DNA from: Spirochaetes bacterium GWB1_36_13
Lineage (GTDB): Bacteria > Spirochaetota > GWB1-36-13
Length of the DNA stretch: 34,117 nucleotides
Direction of reading: 5' to 3'
Assembly (NCBI GenBank): GCA_001829155.1
Contig: MIAO01000020.1
Span: 1-34,117, forward strand
The notes below the pieces were generated by a model. That model saw only the letters and a program-made list of their open reading frames with translations, had not been told where the DNA came from and did no database searches. Both the position numbers and the translations under genes were made by a program. The first letter of the stretch is position 1; every line of letters starts with the position of its first letter. Below are positions 1 to 7,977 of this stretch, piece by piece.

Positions 1-91
1 CTTGCGAATTTTCCGCTTCTTTTTTATGATTTATTCTTTACTGTAAAGGATTTTTTTACTTTTTCAGGGTTGACTATTTACTTTTCAAAGA

Positions 92-754
92 TCAAAAGTT
101 TTTTCTGAATTTTAGAATCAACTCGATTTCTCCCTGAGACATTTTCAACTGCTTGGCTATTTCTGTCAGATTCATACCGCTTTGAGAAAGAATGTCTATC
201 TGTTCCTGAATAGTGGGGGCGCTTTCTTTTTCAGACGCTGCCTCCTCTTTCTTTTGTTCAGAAAATTCAGGGATAAAAACAACTTCCTCGTCTATTTTTT
301 CTTCTTTCTTTTCCAAAGGAATGTTTTTCAGCTTTTCTTCATTTTCGTTTAATAAAACCATCTGCTCTTTTATTTTTGCTTCTACTTTTTTATAGGTTTC
401 ATGGATTTGATTATTTTTCTTGAAATTTTCATCTACAAGCGCTTTCTGGTTTACAATAATAGTATTGAGCTTGATTTCAGACTCTCTGATTTCTTTTTCA
501 AGAGTTTCTTTCAATTTTTTCATATAATCCAGCTGGCTTGCTATTTCTTTCGAAATCGCTTTTGCCAGAGAAACCCTTTCTTCAATCAAAGCAATATTCT
601 GCTCTGCCGACTGATTAAAGGTTGCAATCAGGGAAAGAATTTCGTTTTTCAAATCATCCGATATTTCTAAATTCAGATGATTGATTCGTTTTGAAATCCG
701 GAAATAAAAAAATATAAAAATAACAATCAAAATAAAAAAATAAATCCAATTCAT
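92..754 (-). CDS. SwrB-like membrane-anchored coiled-coil protein with C-terminal helix-turn-helix
   Basis: The 220-residue product has one hydrophobic N-terminal segment (about residues 4-18). A long charged helical region rich in E, K, Q and N follows (about 30-150, probably coiled coil), then an acidic linker. The C-terminal segment of about 35 residues reads like a small helix-turn-helix (MNLTEIAKQLKMSQGEIELI). This layout matches SwrB/DUF6115-type proteins, which in Bacillus promote flagellar assembly; that function is not shown here. It is the last gene of a four-gene minus-strand run starting with yajQ. It begins one base after the preceding stop and has no clear ribosome binding site of its own, so translation is probably coupled. 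The reading frame and topology are solid; the family name is a pattern match. Confidence 0.6.
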   Translation of the reverse strand: MNWIYFFILIVIFIFFYFRISKRINHLNLEISDDLKNEILSLIATFNQSAEQNIALIEERVSLAKAISKEIASQLDYMKKLKETLEKEIRESEIKLNTIIVNQKALVDENFKKNNQIHETYKKVEAKIKEQMVLLNENEEKLKNIPLEKKEEKIDEEVVFIPEFSEQKKEEAASEKESAPTIQEQIDILSQSGMNLTEIAKQLKMSQGEIELILKFRKNF

Positions 755-755
755 A

Positions 756-1301
756 TTACAGTTTCAATTTTTCAATAAAAATCTGTTTTCTGTAAGGAAT
801 GATACTGCTTTTTAATTTCGCATAAATTTTAATCGTCCATTCTCCCTCTTTGGGTATTTTTGTAAATTCAGTTTTAAAAGAAAAATCTTTTGAGCCGCCT
901 CCCGAAAAAAGAGAAAAAGATTTTTGATCGTAAATGATTTCATCGGGTGAAAAAAGTTCGTAAAAAAGCTCAAAAGACTGATTGGATGGATTAATCACTT
1001 TGAGTTCTATTGTAAGATATTTTTTATGAGAGACTTCATAGGAAAAGTCAGGAATGCTGGGATAACTTGTAATCAGCATAATAAAAAGCGAATAAAAAAC
1101 TCCGATCAAACTGAAAAAGATAATTGGAATAAACTGTGTCAATTTCTTTTTTTTCTGCTGAAGTATCTGTTTCGCTTTTTCATAATATTGCGAAGGAATA
1201 TTTAATTCGTTCAATGCCTGCTTATCGATTGACTCATTGCCTTTATTTTTTTCTTTTTCATACAATTCAACAGCTTTTTTAAGGATTTTATCATCGTTCA
1301 C
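756..1301 (-). CDS. Bitopic membrane protein with extracytoplasmic beta-rich domain, unknown function
   Basis: I do not recognise this family. The 181-residue product has a charged cytosolic N-terminus (1-50), one transmembrane segment (about 53-78) and a C-terminal domain of about 100 residues with alternating hydrophobic and polar residues, suggesting a beta-sandwich outside the cytoplasm. The start is GTG at 1301, overlapping the upstream TAG stop by one base (TAGTG). A strong AAAGGAGG ribosome binding site lies inside the last codons of the upstream gene. The N-terminal 50 residues resemble those of the upstream neighbour: LY-x-K near residue 15, then IPSQYYEKA and a basic stretch just before the membrane segment. 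The pair may therefore be partial paralogues acting together. Confidence 0.6.
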   Translation of the reverse strand: MNDDKILKKAVELYEKEKNKGNESIDKQALNELNIPSQYYEKAKQILQQKKKKLTQFIPIIFFSLIGVFYSLFIMLITSYPSIPDFSYEVSHKKYLTIELKVINPSNQSFELFYELFSPDEIIYDQKSFSLFSGGGSKDFSFKTEFTKIPKEGEWTIKIYAKLKSSIIPYRKQIFIEKLKL

Positions 1302-1615
1302 TATTCCCCTCCTTTTTGAGTCGATTTTTCTATAGCGGAAGTCTGTGATGGAGTTTTACTCATAGAATCGGATTTCTGTAGCGGTTTTACAGGGATCAGC
1401 ATCAAAATAAAAAGAATAACAGCAATTCCAATCAATAATAGACTCCCTGTTTTTATTATTTTTTTTCTTATCCGAAGATTTTCAGCCGCTTTTTCCAGAT
1501 AAAAAGCAGGAAGCTCAGACTGGTTCGAATCCAATTTCATATCTGCCAGTAATTTTTTTTTCATATCTTTTTGATAGAGTTTTAAAGCAAGAAATTCTAT
1601 TTTTTTTCCGCCCAT
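1301..1615 (-). CDS. Small single-pass membrane protein, partial paralogue of its downstream neighbour
   Basis: The product is 104 residues. It has an N-terminal helical region with an LYQK motif and LPAFYLEKA followed by a basic patch, one transmembrane segment (about 55-75), and a short Ser/Thr/Lys/Gln-rich tail outside the membrane. The start at 1615 is supported by AAAGGAGC eight to ten bases upstream. The N-terminal pattern is shared with the next gene (YYEKA there, FYLEKA here), but this protein lacks the large C-terminal domain. It lies 15 bases after yajQ in the same orientation. No function can be assigned from sequence. Confidence 0.55.
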   Translation of the reverse strand: MGGKKIEFLALKLYQKDMKKKLLADMKLDSNQSELPAFYLEKAAENLRIRKKIIKTGSLLLIGIAVILFILMLIPVKPLQKSDSMSKTPSQTSAIEKSTQKGGE

Positions 1616-1630
1616 GAAGCGCTCCTTTTA

Positions 1631-2128
1631 TTATCGATAGTTTCCAAACTCGATAAAAACTCCAAAATCTTCTGTTTTCAAAAGCTGCATTACTTCCTGA
1701 AGTTCATCCTTGCTTTTTCCGACCACACGGACCAGATCTCCCTGAATCGATGATTGAACCTTTACCTTTGAATTTTTAATCAATTTTACAATATCCTTGC
1801 ATTTTTCCAGAGGAATACCCGATTGAATTTTCACTTTCTGCCGTTTCATCCCACCGCTGGCATCTTCTTCACGAAGATATTCCAGAGCTTTTAAAGAAAT
1901 TCCCCTTTTTGCCATTTTGCTCTCTAAAATATCCCGGATTGATTGGAGTTTGTAATCATCATCTGCCAGAATACTGATTTCCTCATCCTTCTGATTCAGT
2001 TCTATAGTACTCTTGGTTCCTTTAAAATCATAACGGCCGATCATTTCTTTGCTCGCCTGATCCACAGCATTTTTTACTTCTGTCAGATTGACTTTTGCGA
2101 AAACATCAAAAGAACAGTCTTTAGCCAT
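1631..2128 (-). CDS. yajQ: YajQ family nucleotide-binding protein (UPF0234)
   Basis: The 165-residue product matches YajQ along its whole length. The N-terminus contains FDVFAKVNLTEVKNAVDQA, followed by GRYDFKGTKSTIELN, and the C-terminus contains VQSSIQGDLVRVVGKSKDELQ. YajQ proteins are small cytosolic two-domain RNP-fold proteins that bind nucleotides and RNA; in some bacteria they bind cyclic di-GMP and act as transcription co-regulators. The ATG at 2128 has AGGAG directly upstream. It is the first gene of the minus-strand run down to 92 and is divergent from the HPr-like gene, with only 68 bases between the start codons. Confidence 0.93.
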   Translation of the reverse strand: MAKDCSFDVFAKVNLTEVKNAVDQASKEMIGRYDFKGTKSTIELNQKDEEISILADDDYKLQSIRDILESKMAKRGISLKALEYLREEDASGGMKRQKVKIQSGIPLEKCKDIVKLIKNSKVKVQSSIQGDLVRVVGKSKDELQEVMQLLKTEDFGVFIEFGNYR

Positions 2129-2160
2129 CTTTTTTCTCCTTTTTATGCAAAATCATTGTC

Positions 2161-2189
2161 TTGATTTTATTAAATATAATATCTATATT
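2161..2189 (+). promoter_or_regulatory. Candidate promoter for the tandem HPr genes, giving a nearly leaderless mRNA
   Basis: TTGATT (2161-2166) and TATATT (2184-2189) are separated by 17 bases. Transcription would begin at about the ATG at 2197, and no Shine-Dalgarno sequence precedes that ATG. In AT-rich DNA such matches occur by chance, so this is a candidate only. Confidence 0.35.
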
Positions 2190-2196
2190 TTATATC

Positions 2197-2481
2197 ATGA
2201 AAAAAGTAAACAAAAAAGTAAGAATTGGTCACAGCCATGGAATTCATATCCGGATTGCTCAGGAGATAGTAAAAGCAAGTCAGCAGTTTACTTCAGAAAT
2301 TACCCTCCTGAAACCTTTTCAGCCGGATGAACCGATCAATGCCGGGGCAATTCTCGATTTAATGACAGCCGGCATCGGCTTTAATGAAGAAGTGGAAATT
2401 ATCTGCATTGGAGAAGACGCAGATAAAGCAATTAAAACAATTGAATATATTCTGATCTCTAATTTTGACAAAAATGGTTGA
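2197..2481 (+). CDS. Divergent HPr-like phosphocarrier protein
   Basis: The product is 94 residues with the HPr fold pattern. The phosphorylated-histidine motif reads GIHIRIA (His17) instead of the usual GxHARPA: the histidine and arginine are kept and proline is replaced by isoleucine. At the regulatory serine site used by HPr kinase, NAGAILDLM replaces KS-I-MG, so the serine position is alanine. The protein could still accept phosphate from Enzyme I at His17 but should not be regulated like classical HPr; this is inference. ATG 2197 was preferred to the in-frame TTG at 2161 because it sits directly before the conserved first strand. The gene ends beside or inside the next HPr gene. Confidence 0.75.
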   Translation: MKKVNKKVRIGHSHGIHIRIAQEIVKASQQFTSEITLLKPFQPDEPINAGAILDLMTAGIGFNEEVEIICIGEDADKAIKTIEYILISNFDKNG

Positions 2482-2485
2482 ATCA

Positions 2486-2788
2486 ATGAAAGTTTTCAGA
2501 GAAAAGACAAAAATTAAAAACATGAACGGATTTCATGTCAGACCGGCTACTCAAATAGCAAAAGAAGCCTTGACATTCAAATCGCTGATTTATTTTTATA
2601 AAAATAATGAAAATACCCCGATCGACGCAAAAAGCAGCTTGGATATCATAGCGAATTACTTTGCGTTTGACGATGAAATTACAATAGAATGCAAGGGAGA
2701 AGATGCCAAAGATGCTATATTGAAAATCAAGGAACTGGTTGAAAAAGAGTTTGATTTTCCTGATGCTCATCCTGTTCCGAAATTCTAA
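2486..2788 (+). CDS. HPr phosphocarrier protein (canonical motifs)
   Basis: The 100-residue product carries both HPr signatures: the active-site motif GFHVRPATQIA with His17, and the kinase-regulated serine motif DAKSSLDII with Ser50. HPr shuttles phosphate between Enzyme I and sugar-specific PTS components. In bacteria with incomplete PTS systems it serves mainly in regulation through HPr kinase. ATG 2486 gives a normal N-terminus; ATG 2474 is also possible and would overlap the upstream gene by eight bases. Neither has a good ribosome binding site, so translation is likely coupled to the divergent HPr-like gene before it. No Enzyme I or EII gene is in the window. Confidence 0.85.
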   Translation: MKVFREKTKIKNMNGFHVRPATQIAKEALTFKSLIYFYKNNENTPIDAKSSLDIIANYFAFDDEITIECKGEDAKDAILKIKELVEKEFDFPDAHPVPKF

Positions 2789-2898
2789 AAACAACTTTTT
2801 GGCATTTTTAATAAAAATCTCTTTCTTATTTCTTTGTATCAATGTTTTTTTTATATAAATTATATAATATTCTCTATTAAAAAATTGGGAAATAATCT

Positions 2899-3423
2899 AT
2901 GAATCAATTCGGACTGCCGATACTGCTGGCAGCTGTAACCGCTTTTATTACACTACTGGGAGGACTCTTCGGAAGAGTCGATTTCCTGACAGTTGTAAAA
3001 CGGATTTTTATGTTTTCTCTTTTAATGGGAGGACTGGGTTTCGGATTAACGGTTTTGTTGTCAAAATGGGGCATTGACCTTGCTTCAGACTCAAATCAGT
3101 CAGAAGATTCTCAAACCTCTTTAGACAGTGAAAGCGTTCAGAATACCGATTTTTCTTCTCATGAAGATGTCCCGATTAATATGTCCGAGTCTTTGAAAGA
3201 AGAAAATTCTGGAAATAAAGATGATGAGGGAATGTTTGACTATACGGTAAAAGATGACGATGATGAAGAAATAGTTTTTAAACCACTGGATGAAAGCCTT
3301 TTGAGTAAAAAATTAGGAAAACATCAGATAAATCTAAACGGAGAAAAAATGGATATAGAACCGCAGAAAGCCGCTATGGCAATCCGGCAGTTATTATCCG
3401 AGGATAAAGAGAATGGAGAATAA
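2899..3423 (+). CDS. Membrane protein upstream of sigma-28, unknown function
   Basis: The product is 174 residues. It has two N-terminal transmembrane segments (about 5-25 and 36-58), then a very acidic, Ser/Asp/Glu-rich linker (about 65-125), and a short conserved-looking C-terminal helix (IEPQKAAMAIRQLLSED). It opens the plus-strand block that leads into the sigma-28 gene and overlaps the next gene by 11 bases. In spirochaetes, uncharacterised membrane proteins commonly sit between flhG and the sigma-28 gene, which suggests a role in flagellar export or its regulation. I cannot assign a family. Confidence 0.6.
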   Translation: MNQFGLPILLAAVTAFITLLGGLFGRVDFLTVVKRIFMFSLLMGGLGFGLTVLLSKWGIDLASDSNQSEDSQTSLDSESVQNTDFSSHEDVPINMSESLKEENSGNKDDEGMFDYTVKDDDDEEIVFKPLDESLLSKKLGKHQINLNGEKMDIEPQKAAMAIRQLLSEDKENGE

Positions 3424-4453
3424 TAAAGAAAAAATTATTTTAGAAATTTCTGCGGGCAGCGGGTATGACCCTAAAATGATTGAACTTCTCTATGATTTTA
3501 CTCATGGAGATAAATCGGGTATTGAAAAAATACTTTCTTCTATTCATAAAAATTTTATGCTGGTAAAAGTTAATTTTGACGCCAAACCAATTGAAAAACA
3601 GGGTTTTTTCTATTTTGTTTATGACATAGCAAAAAACGATTTTATTGAAAGAAATTTTTTTGCTTATAAAAATTTTACTCCGGTAGATCTTTCCCTGCCA
3701 TGGGAAAAAAACCGGGAAATTATTTATGAGTTCAAAGGAAAAGACAAACATGATCATGTTCTTTGGGGTATGTTTGAAAAAGAAATAAGACAGGAAAATT
3801 TTCAGAAAGAATTAAAGAGGATTGTTTCGGATTTTTTTGCTTCTCAAAAATTTCAAACTCTATTAGAAACCCTTCTTCAAAAAGGACTTACCCCTGTTTT
3901 TTTTAATAAGGCTTTTACTCTGGATGTCAAATACGAAATGCTTGACCCTTTTATTTTCTTTTCCCCTATGGAAGATAAAAAGAAAGAAGCCAGAGAAAGC
4001 GAAAAAGAAAATGAACCAAAAGAAGAAGAAAATATTATTGTCCGCTTGAAAGTCAAACCTGTCTTAGACCCGCTGGAAGGGATTCCGATCAAATCTCTTT
4101 CTCAGGAAAATCCTGTTCTTTTTGAACTCAAGGATGAAAGAGAAGCGGCTTTTTATATCGGAGAACTTTTACAGAAAAAAAACAGCGGAAACGCTATGAT
4201 CGGTTATGTGAAAAGTTATTCTGTCGTCGATCAGGATACTCTTAAATTAAATATTTTTTTTGCCCCAGGCATTTGGGGAGAAGCTTTAGTAGCAAACACT
4301 TTGCGCGTTCATGTCGTAAAACCTGAAGAAGAGGTTGAAGAAGAAGAAAAAAAAGAAAATAAAAAATTTATAAAAATTTCACATAAGTCTTTTATTATAG
4401 GAATAACAGTTATTATTTTTATTATATTATTATTCTTAATATTTACCAATTAA
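3413..4453 (+). CDS. Tail-anchored protein of the sigma-28/fapA operon, unknown function
   Basis: The 346-residue product has no signal peptide. It has a soluble N-terminal region (1-180), a highly charged low-complexity linker (about 188-212), a second soluble domain (about 213-300), an acidic run and a basic patch. One C-terminal transmembrane segment (about 325-345) ends the protein, so most of it should face the cytoplasm. ATG 3413 lies within the end of the preceding gene (11-base overlap), indicating translational coupling. The sigma-28 gene follows 17 bases later. I do not recognise the family; the context points to flagellar or cell-pole biology. Confidence 0.6.
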   Translation: MENNKEKIILEISAGSGYDPKMIELLYDFTHGDKSGIEKILSSIHKNFMLVKVNFDAKPIEKQGFFYFVYDIAKNDFIERNFFAYKNFTPVDLSLPWEKNREIIYEFKGKDKHDHVLWGMFEKEIRQENFQKELKRIVSDFFASQKFQTLLETLLQKGLTPVFFNKAFTLDVKYEMLDPFIFFSPMEDKKKEARESEKENEPKEEENIIVRLKVKPVLDPLEGIPIKSLSQENPVLFELKDEREAAFYIGELLQKKNSGNAMIGYVKSYSVVDQDTLKLNIFFAPGIWGEALVANTLRVHVVKPEEEVEEEEKKENKKFIKISHKSFIIGITVIIFIILLFLIFTN

Positions 4454-4470
4454 TGCCAAAGGAGTAACAT

Positions 4471-5304
4471 TTGAAATACAAGAACGAAGAGCTGATCAAT
4501 TTATCTGAAGAAGAAGAGCTGGTTTTATGGCAGACTTATAAAAATGAAAAAACTCCCCAGCCTAAAAGAGAAGAAATTAGAGAAAAACTGATTTTAAAAT
4601 ACGCTCCCCTTGTAAAATATGTTGCTGGTAAAGTTGCGATCGGGATGCCGAAAAAAATTGAGTTTGACGATTTGGTCGGGTATGGCATTTTTGGGCTTCT
4701 GGATGCAATTGACAAATATAAGCTGGATAGAAATACAAAATTCAAAACTTATGCGATTACAAGAATCAGAGGGTCGATTTTTGACGAACTGCGCTCTATC
4801 GACTGGGTCCCCCGTACGATCCGCCAGAAAACTAAACAACTGGAAAAAACGATTTATGATCTGGAAGAAAAATTTGACCGTACCCCAACCGATGAAGAAA
4901 TTGCCCAGGCAATGGAAATCACCACAAAAGAATTGGAAAAACTCTATCTGAATGCAAGCTATACAGTGGTCACATCTGTGAATGACTCTCTTTTTTCTGA
5001 AGAACAGGACGATGAAAAAAACAGTGTTGTCAATGTTGTGGAAGCTCCGAATTCTTATAATCCGGACACTATCTCGGAACGCCTGGAGATCAGGAATATG
5101 ATTGCGGGAATTATTGATGAACTCGCTGAAAAAGAAAAACAGGTGCTCATCCTCTATTACTATGAAGACTTAACGCTGAAAGAAATAGGAAGCGTATTGG
5201 AAGTCACTGAATCCAGAGTCTCTCAGCTTCATACCAAAGCGATTTTGAGGCTGAAAAGCAAACTGAAAAAACTCGAAAAAAAATTACGAAAGATTACTCA
5301 ATAA
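4471..5304 (+). CDS. fliA: RNA polymerase sigma-28 factor, FliA/WhiG family
   Basis: The 277-residue product has the sigma-70 family regions in order. Region 2 spans about 60-125 (FDDLVGYGIFGLLDAIDKY, then FKTYAITRIRGSIFDELRS and DWVPRTIR, typical of FliA/WhiG). Region 3 is about 130-175. Region 4 is about 215-265 (LTLKEIGSVLEVTESRVSQL helix-turn-helix). It directs transcription of late flagellar and chemotaxis genes. The start is TTG at 4471, chosen because AAAGGAG lies six bases upstream and the domain begins normally. In spirochaetes this gene is often called whiG. A matching sigma-28-type promoter is visible upstream of the chemoreceptor gene at 11315. Confidence 0.95.
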   Translation: MKYKNEELINLSEEEELVLWQTYKNEKTPQPKREEIREKLILKYAPLVKYVAGKVAIGMPKKIEFDDLVGYGIFGLLDAIDKYKLDRNTKFKTYAITRIRGSIFDELRSIDWVPRTIRQKTKQLEKTIYDLEEKFDRTPTDEEIAQAMEITTKELEKLYLNASYTVVTSVNDSLFSEEQDDEKNSVVNVVEAPNSYNPDTISERLEIRNMIAGIIDELAEKEKQVLILYYYEDLTLKEIGSVLEVTESRVSQLHTKAILRLKSKLKKLEKKLRKITQ

Positions 5305-5312
5305 TCCGATAA
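5305..5312 (+). promoter_or_regulatory. Possible sigma-28 -10 element before fapA
   Basis: TCCGATAA just after the fliA stop matches the sigma-28 -10 consensus GCCGATAA at seven of eight bases and is identical to the -10 element before the chemoreceptor gene at 11315. However, I find no good TAAA-type -35 element at the right distance, so this may be chance. If real, fapA could be transcribed separately from fliA. Confidence 0.3.
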
Positions 5313-5402
5313 ATTATTACTCATACAATTGAATATTTTTTGTTATTTTATTCAATGAGAGAACTTCATAAAAGAATTTTTAGAGAATAAGTAGGATTAA
5401 CT

Positions 5403-7349
5403 ATGAAATTAAATCATCTTGCTGAAATGATTGAAAAGAACAATGAGAACTCAATCGAAATTGAAGCCAACTCTTTAGAAGACGCTTTAAAAAGGGGCGC
5501 CGATTCTTTAAAAACATCCATTATTAATTTAGATTATGAAATTATCGAAAAAGGGAAAAAAGGGTTTTTAGGACTGGGAAAGAAAAATTTTGTGGTCCGT
5601 ATCTGGAAAACCGGTGAAATAGATCTGGGAATTATTAATCAATCTCTTGCCAATCAAGAAGCAGAAAGAGAAGAAATTGAGCTGAATCTTCCCCGGGACG
5701 GTGAAGGAAAAGTGAAAATCAAGCGCTCTGGAGTTTTTTTAAAAGTAATACCGCCAAAAAACGGAGGCGTTCCAGCAGAATTAAAAGCTATTGAAAACCT
5801 TCTTTTTAAAAGAGGGATTCATCACTTCGACCGTCGTCAGGTCAAAGATATTTTAAAAAAAAGCGATGAAAGCTGGGTGAAAATCGGGGAATGGGTGCCC
5901 AACCCTGAATATGACAGCAAAATTACAATTTCTGTTGCGGCGGATGAAATGGAAGCCAGTATTACGATGAGCGCACCTATTTATTCCGGACGGACACTGG
6001 AACCGGAAGAGATTATCAATGCCTTGGAATCAGAAGGCGTGAAATACGGAATTCTTTATGATAAAATCAGAGAAATAGCAGATGATGAAATTGTCAATAT
6101 TCCGATTGTAGTTGCCCAAGGTATCCCTCCAAAACATGGGAGAGATTCTGAGATTGCTTATAAATTTAAGACAGGTTTTGAAACCGGTCCTCTTTTTGAT
6201 AAAGAGGAAGAAGTGGTGGATTACCGCGAATTAAACCGGGTTCAAAATGTTTTGGCAGGGCAGATTATTGCTGAAAAGATTCCTGCCGGAAGAGGAGAAT
6301 ACGGCCGCACTGTTAAAAACAAGGTGATCGAAGCCAGAGATGGAAAAGACTATCTTTTTAGAGTTGGAAAAAATGTCCGCCTTTCAGAGGACGGATTCAC
6401 CGCCTATGCCCAGAAAGACGGTCAGGTTTTTTTATCCGGGGGGGAGCTGGTTGTCCGCGAAATTTACGAAGTCCGGGGAGATCTGGATTATAATGTCGGG
6501 AACATAGATTTTGTCGGTACCGTTATAATCCACGGTGATGTGAAAGAAAATTTTCTTATCAAGGCGGCCGGAGATGTTTTTATTGTTGGAAGTTTTTACC
6601 GCTCAGAAATCATCGCTCAAGGAAAAGTGATCGCGAAAGGCGGGATAAAAGGCGGAAAAATCAAGGCCGGAAGAAGCATTTACTCAAAATACATCGATAA
6701 TGCAAATCTTGAAGCAGGACTCGATGTTATTGCCAGTGAAGAAATTATGAACTGCGATATCAAAGCCAGCGGAAGAGTGATTTGTATTACAGGAAAAGGC
6801 GGAATTATTGGGGGAAGAGTGATCGCCGCTCTCCAGATTATCGCAAAAAAACTCGGCGCTGAAAGCTATACAGGCACTTTATTGGAAGCTGGTGTTGACC
6901 CTTCTATTAAACTGAAGCTTTCTGAACTGGAGAAAGAAAAAAAGACAATGGATGAAAAATTTGATACGCTTTTGACTTCTTTGGAAAGAATAGAAACAGA
7001 AAAAAAAGAACAGGGACTTTCGCCTAAAAAAGAAAAAATTCTGAAAAAAATGATTGCCGCAAGAATGGTCTATTCCAAAAAACTGGCTTTTATTGAAGAT
7101 AAAATAAAAAAACTCTCTATTTACCTCAGTAATCTGGAAAATAAAGGCTCTATTTCATCCCGTTATATCACCTATCCCGGGGTCAAAGTGACAATAAAAA
7201 ATGCTGAAATGGAAATTAAAAATGAATATAAATCTGTCACATTTAAGTATTCGGCCGGACATATTGTTCCATCCAAATATGAATTCAATGAGCTGGATAA
7301 GGAAATCCGTCAGGAAATCAGAAAACTGAAAGACAGGGAGAAAGGGTAG
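5403..7349 (+). CDS. fapA: Jag_N-FapA (DUF342) polymer-forming-like protein
   Basis: The 648-residue product combines three parts. At about 16-70 is a Jag_N-like domain (IEIEANSLEDALKRGADSL, then KGKKGFLGLGKKNFVVRI). At about 180-510 is the FapA/DUF342 region, with the conserved GIPPKHGRDSEI motif and a long beta-helix of repeated short strands (VRGDLDYNVGNIDFVGTVII and similar). At about 520-600 is a lysine/glutamate-rich coiled coil. FapA proteins have been linked to cell-pole and flagellar organisation, and a copy next to the sigma-28 gene is typical of spirochaetes. ATG 5403 was chosen because it precedes the Jag_N domain. The biochemical role is not established by sequence. Confidence 0.88.
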   Translation: MKLNHLAEMIEKNNENSIEIEANSLEDALKRGADSLKTSIINLDYEIIEKGKKGFLGLGKKNFVVRIWKTGEIDLGIINQSLANQEAEREEIELNLPRDGEGKVKIKRSGVFLKVIPPKNGGVPAELKAIENLLFKRGIHHFDRRQVKDILKKSDESWVKIGEWVPNPEYDSKITISVAADEMEASITMSAPIYSGRTLEPEEIINALESEGVKYGILYDKIREIADDEIVNIPIVVAQGIPPKHGRDSEIAYKFKTGFETGPLFDKEEEVVDYRELNRVQNVLAGQIIAEKIPAGRGEYGRTVKNKVIEARDGKDYLFRVGKNVRLSEDGFTAYAQKDGQVFLSGGELVVREIYEVRGDLDYNVGNIDFVGTVIIHGDVKENFLIKAAGDVFIVGSFYRSEIIAQGKVIAKGGIKGGKIKAGRSIYSKYIDNANLEAGLDVIASEEIMNCDIKASGRVICITGKGGIIGGRVIAALQIIAKKLGAESYTGTLLEAGVDPSIKLKLSELEKEKKTMDEKFDTLLTSLERIETEKKEQGLSPKKEKILKKMIAARMVYSKKLAFIEDKIKKLSIYLSNLENKGSISSRYITYPGVKVTIKNAEMEIKNEYKSVTFKYSAGHIVPSKYEFNELDKEIRQEIRKLKDREKG

Positions 7350-7684
7350 TGGCCATAAAACCTCTGGATCTTCAAACCAATATTCTGCATATGGATAAAG
7401 CTGTCAAAGAAATGAGCAAGCAGAAAGAAATGGACATTGAACTCCAAAAACTGGCAGCTGCTCTCCAGGAAAAAAAGACGATTGAACAGGAAAATAAAAT
7501 TGAGGAAGTAGCATTTTTAGATCCAAGTCTTCAAGTTCTTGATCGCGAAGAAAAAGACCGAAACCAGAAATTTCAGGATAAAAAAGAAAAAAAACAGGAA
7601 AAAGAGAAAGAAGAGAAAAAAGACGCCTCGGATTCTCTTTTTAAAGATCCCTCTAAAGGTCGTTTGATCGATATTAAAGAATAA
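7349..7684 (+). CDS. Small charged coiled-coil protein at the end of the fapA operon
   Basis: The 111-residue product is extremely rich in K, E, Q and D, with a likely coiled coil at about 15-95 and no membrane segment or signal peptide. It begins with GTG at 7349, sharing one base with the fapA stop (TAGTG), so it is almost certainly co-translated with fapA. The C-terminus (DPSKGRLIDIKE) looks more conserved than the middle. No known family is recognised. Confidence 0.6.
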   Translation: MAIKPLDLQTNILHMDKAVKEMSKQKEMDIELQKLAAALQEKKTIEQENKIEEVAFLDPSLQVLDREEKDRNQKFQDKKEKKQEKEKEEKKDASDSLFKDPSKGRLIDIKE

Positions 7685-7689
7685 TTCTT

Positions 7690-7814
7690 ATTTTAACAGA
7701 TAAAACAGCAAATGAGCCGGCTCCTGTACCGGGCAAAGCCGAGGTGTTTACACTTTGACTTCGCTCAGTGACCAAAATAAAACTATTAAAGATTTTATCT
7801 GTCATAATTAAAAT
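7690..7814. repeat. MITE-like intergenic element with inverted repeats
   Basis: This gene-free stretch has arms ACAGATAAAA (7696-7705) and TTTTATCTGT (7793-7802), a perfect 10-bp inverted repeat. An outer ATTTTAA/TTAAAAT pair is offset by a few bases. The interior is richer in G+C than its surroundings and contains the perfect palindrome GAGCCGGCTC (7714-7723) and the segment ACTTCGCTCAGTGACC. A similar motif occurs in the element at 11111-11259. It may be a non-autonomous mobile repeat or a structured 3' end of the fapA operon transcript. The rest of the gap to 7977 is AT-rich and shows nothing else I can support. Confidence 0.5.
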
Positions 7815-7977
7815 ATTGTTGTTATTTAAGTTTGAACTTATTATTCTTTATATATAAGAATAATTAATTTGTTTAAACAAAATATTGCTTTTTATAAAAA
7901 ATTTCAAAAGGAAAATATTGAACTAAATAATACTTATCCTATTTATTATAATTTTCTCCTCACCAAAGGAGCTTTTT

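Noticed and set aside
62-75. 14-base match TTTTTCAGGGTTGA near 62 and again near 15623
   Set aside because: AT-rich sequence of this length can repeat by chance in 34 kb, and the flanks do not align.
1-91. Possible terminator after the SwrB-like gene
   Set aside because: T-rich tracts exist but I find no stable stem with a normal loop.
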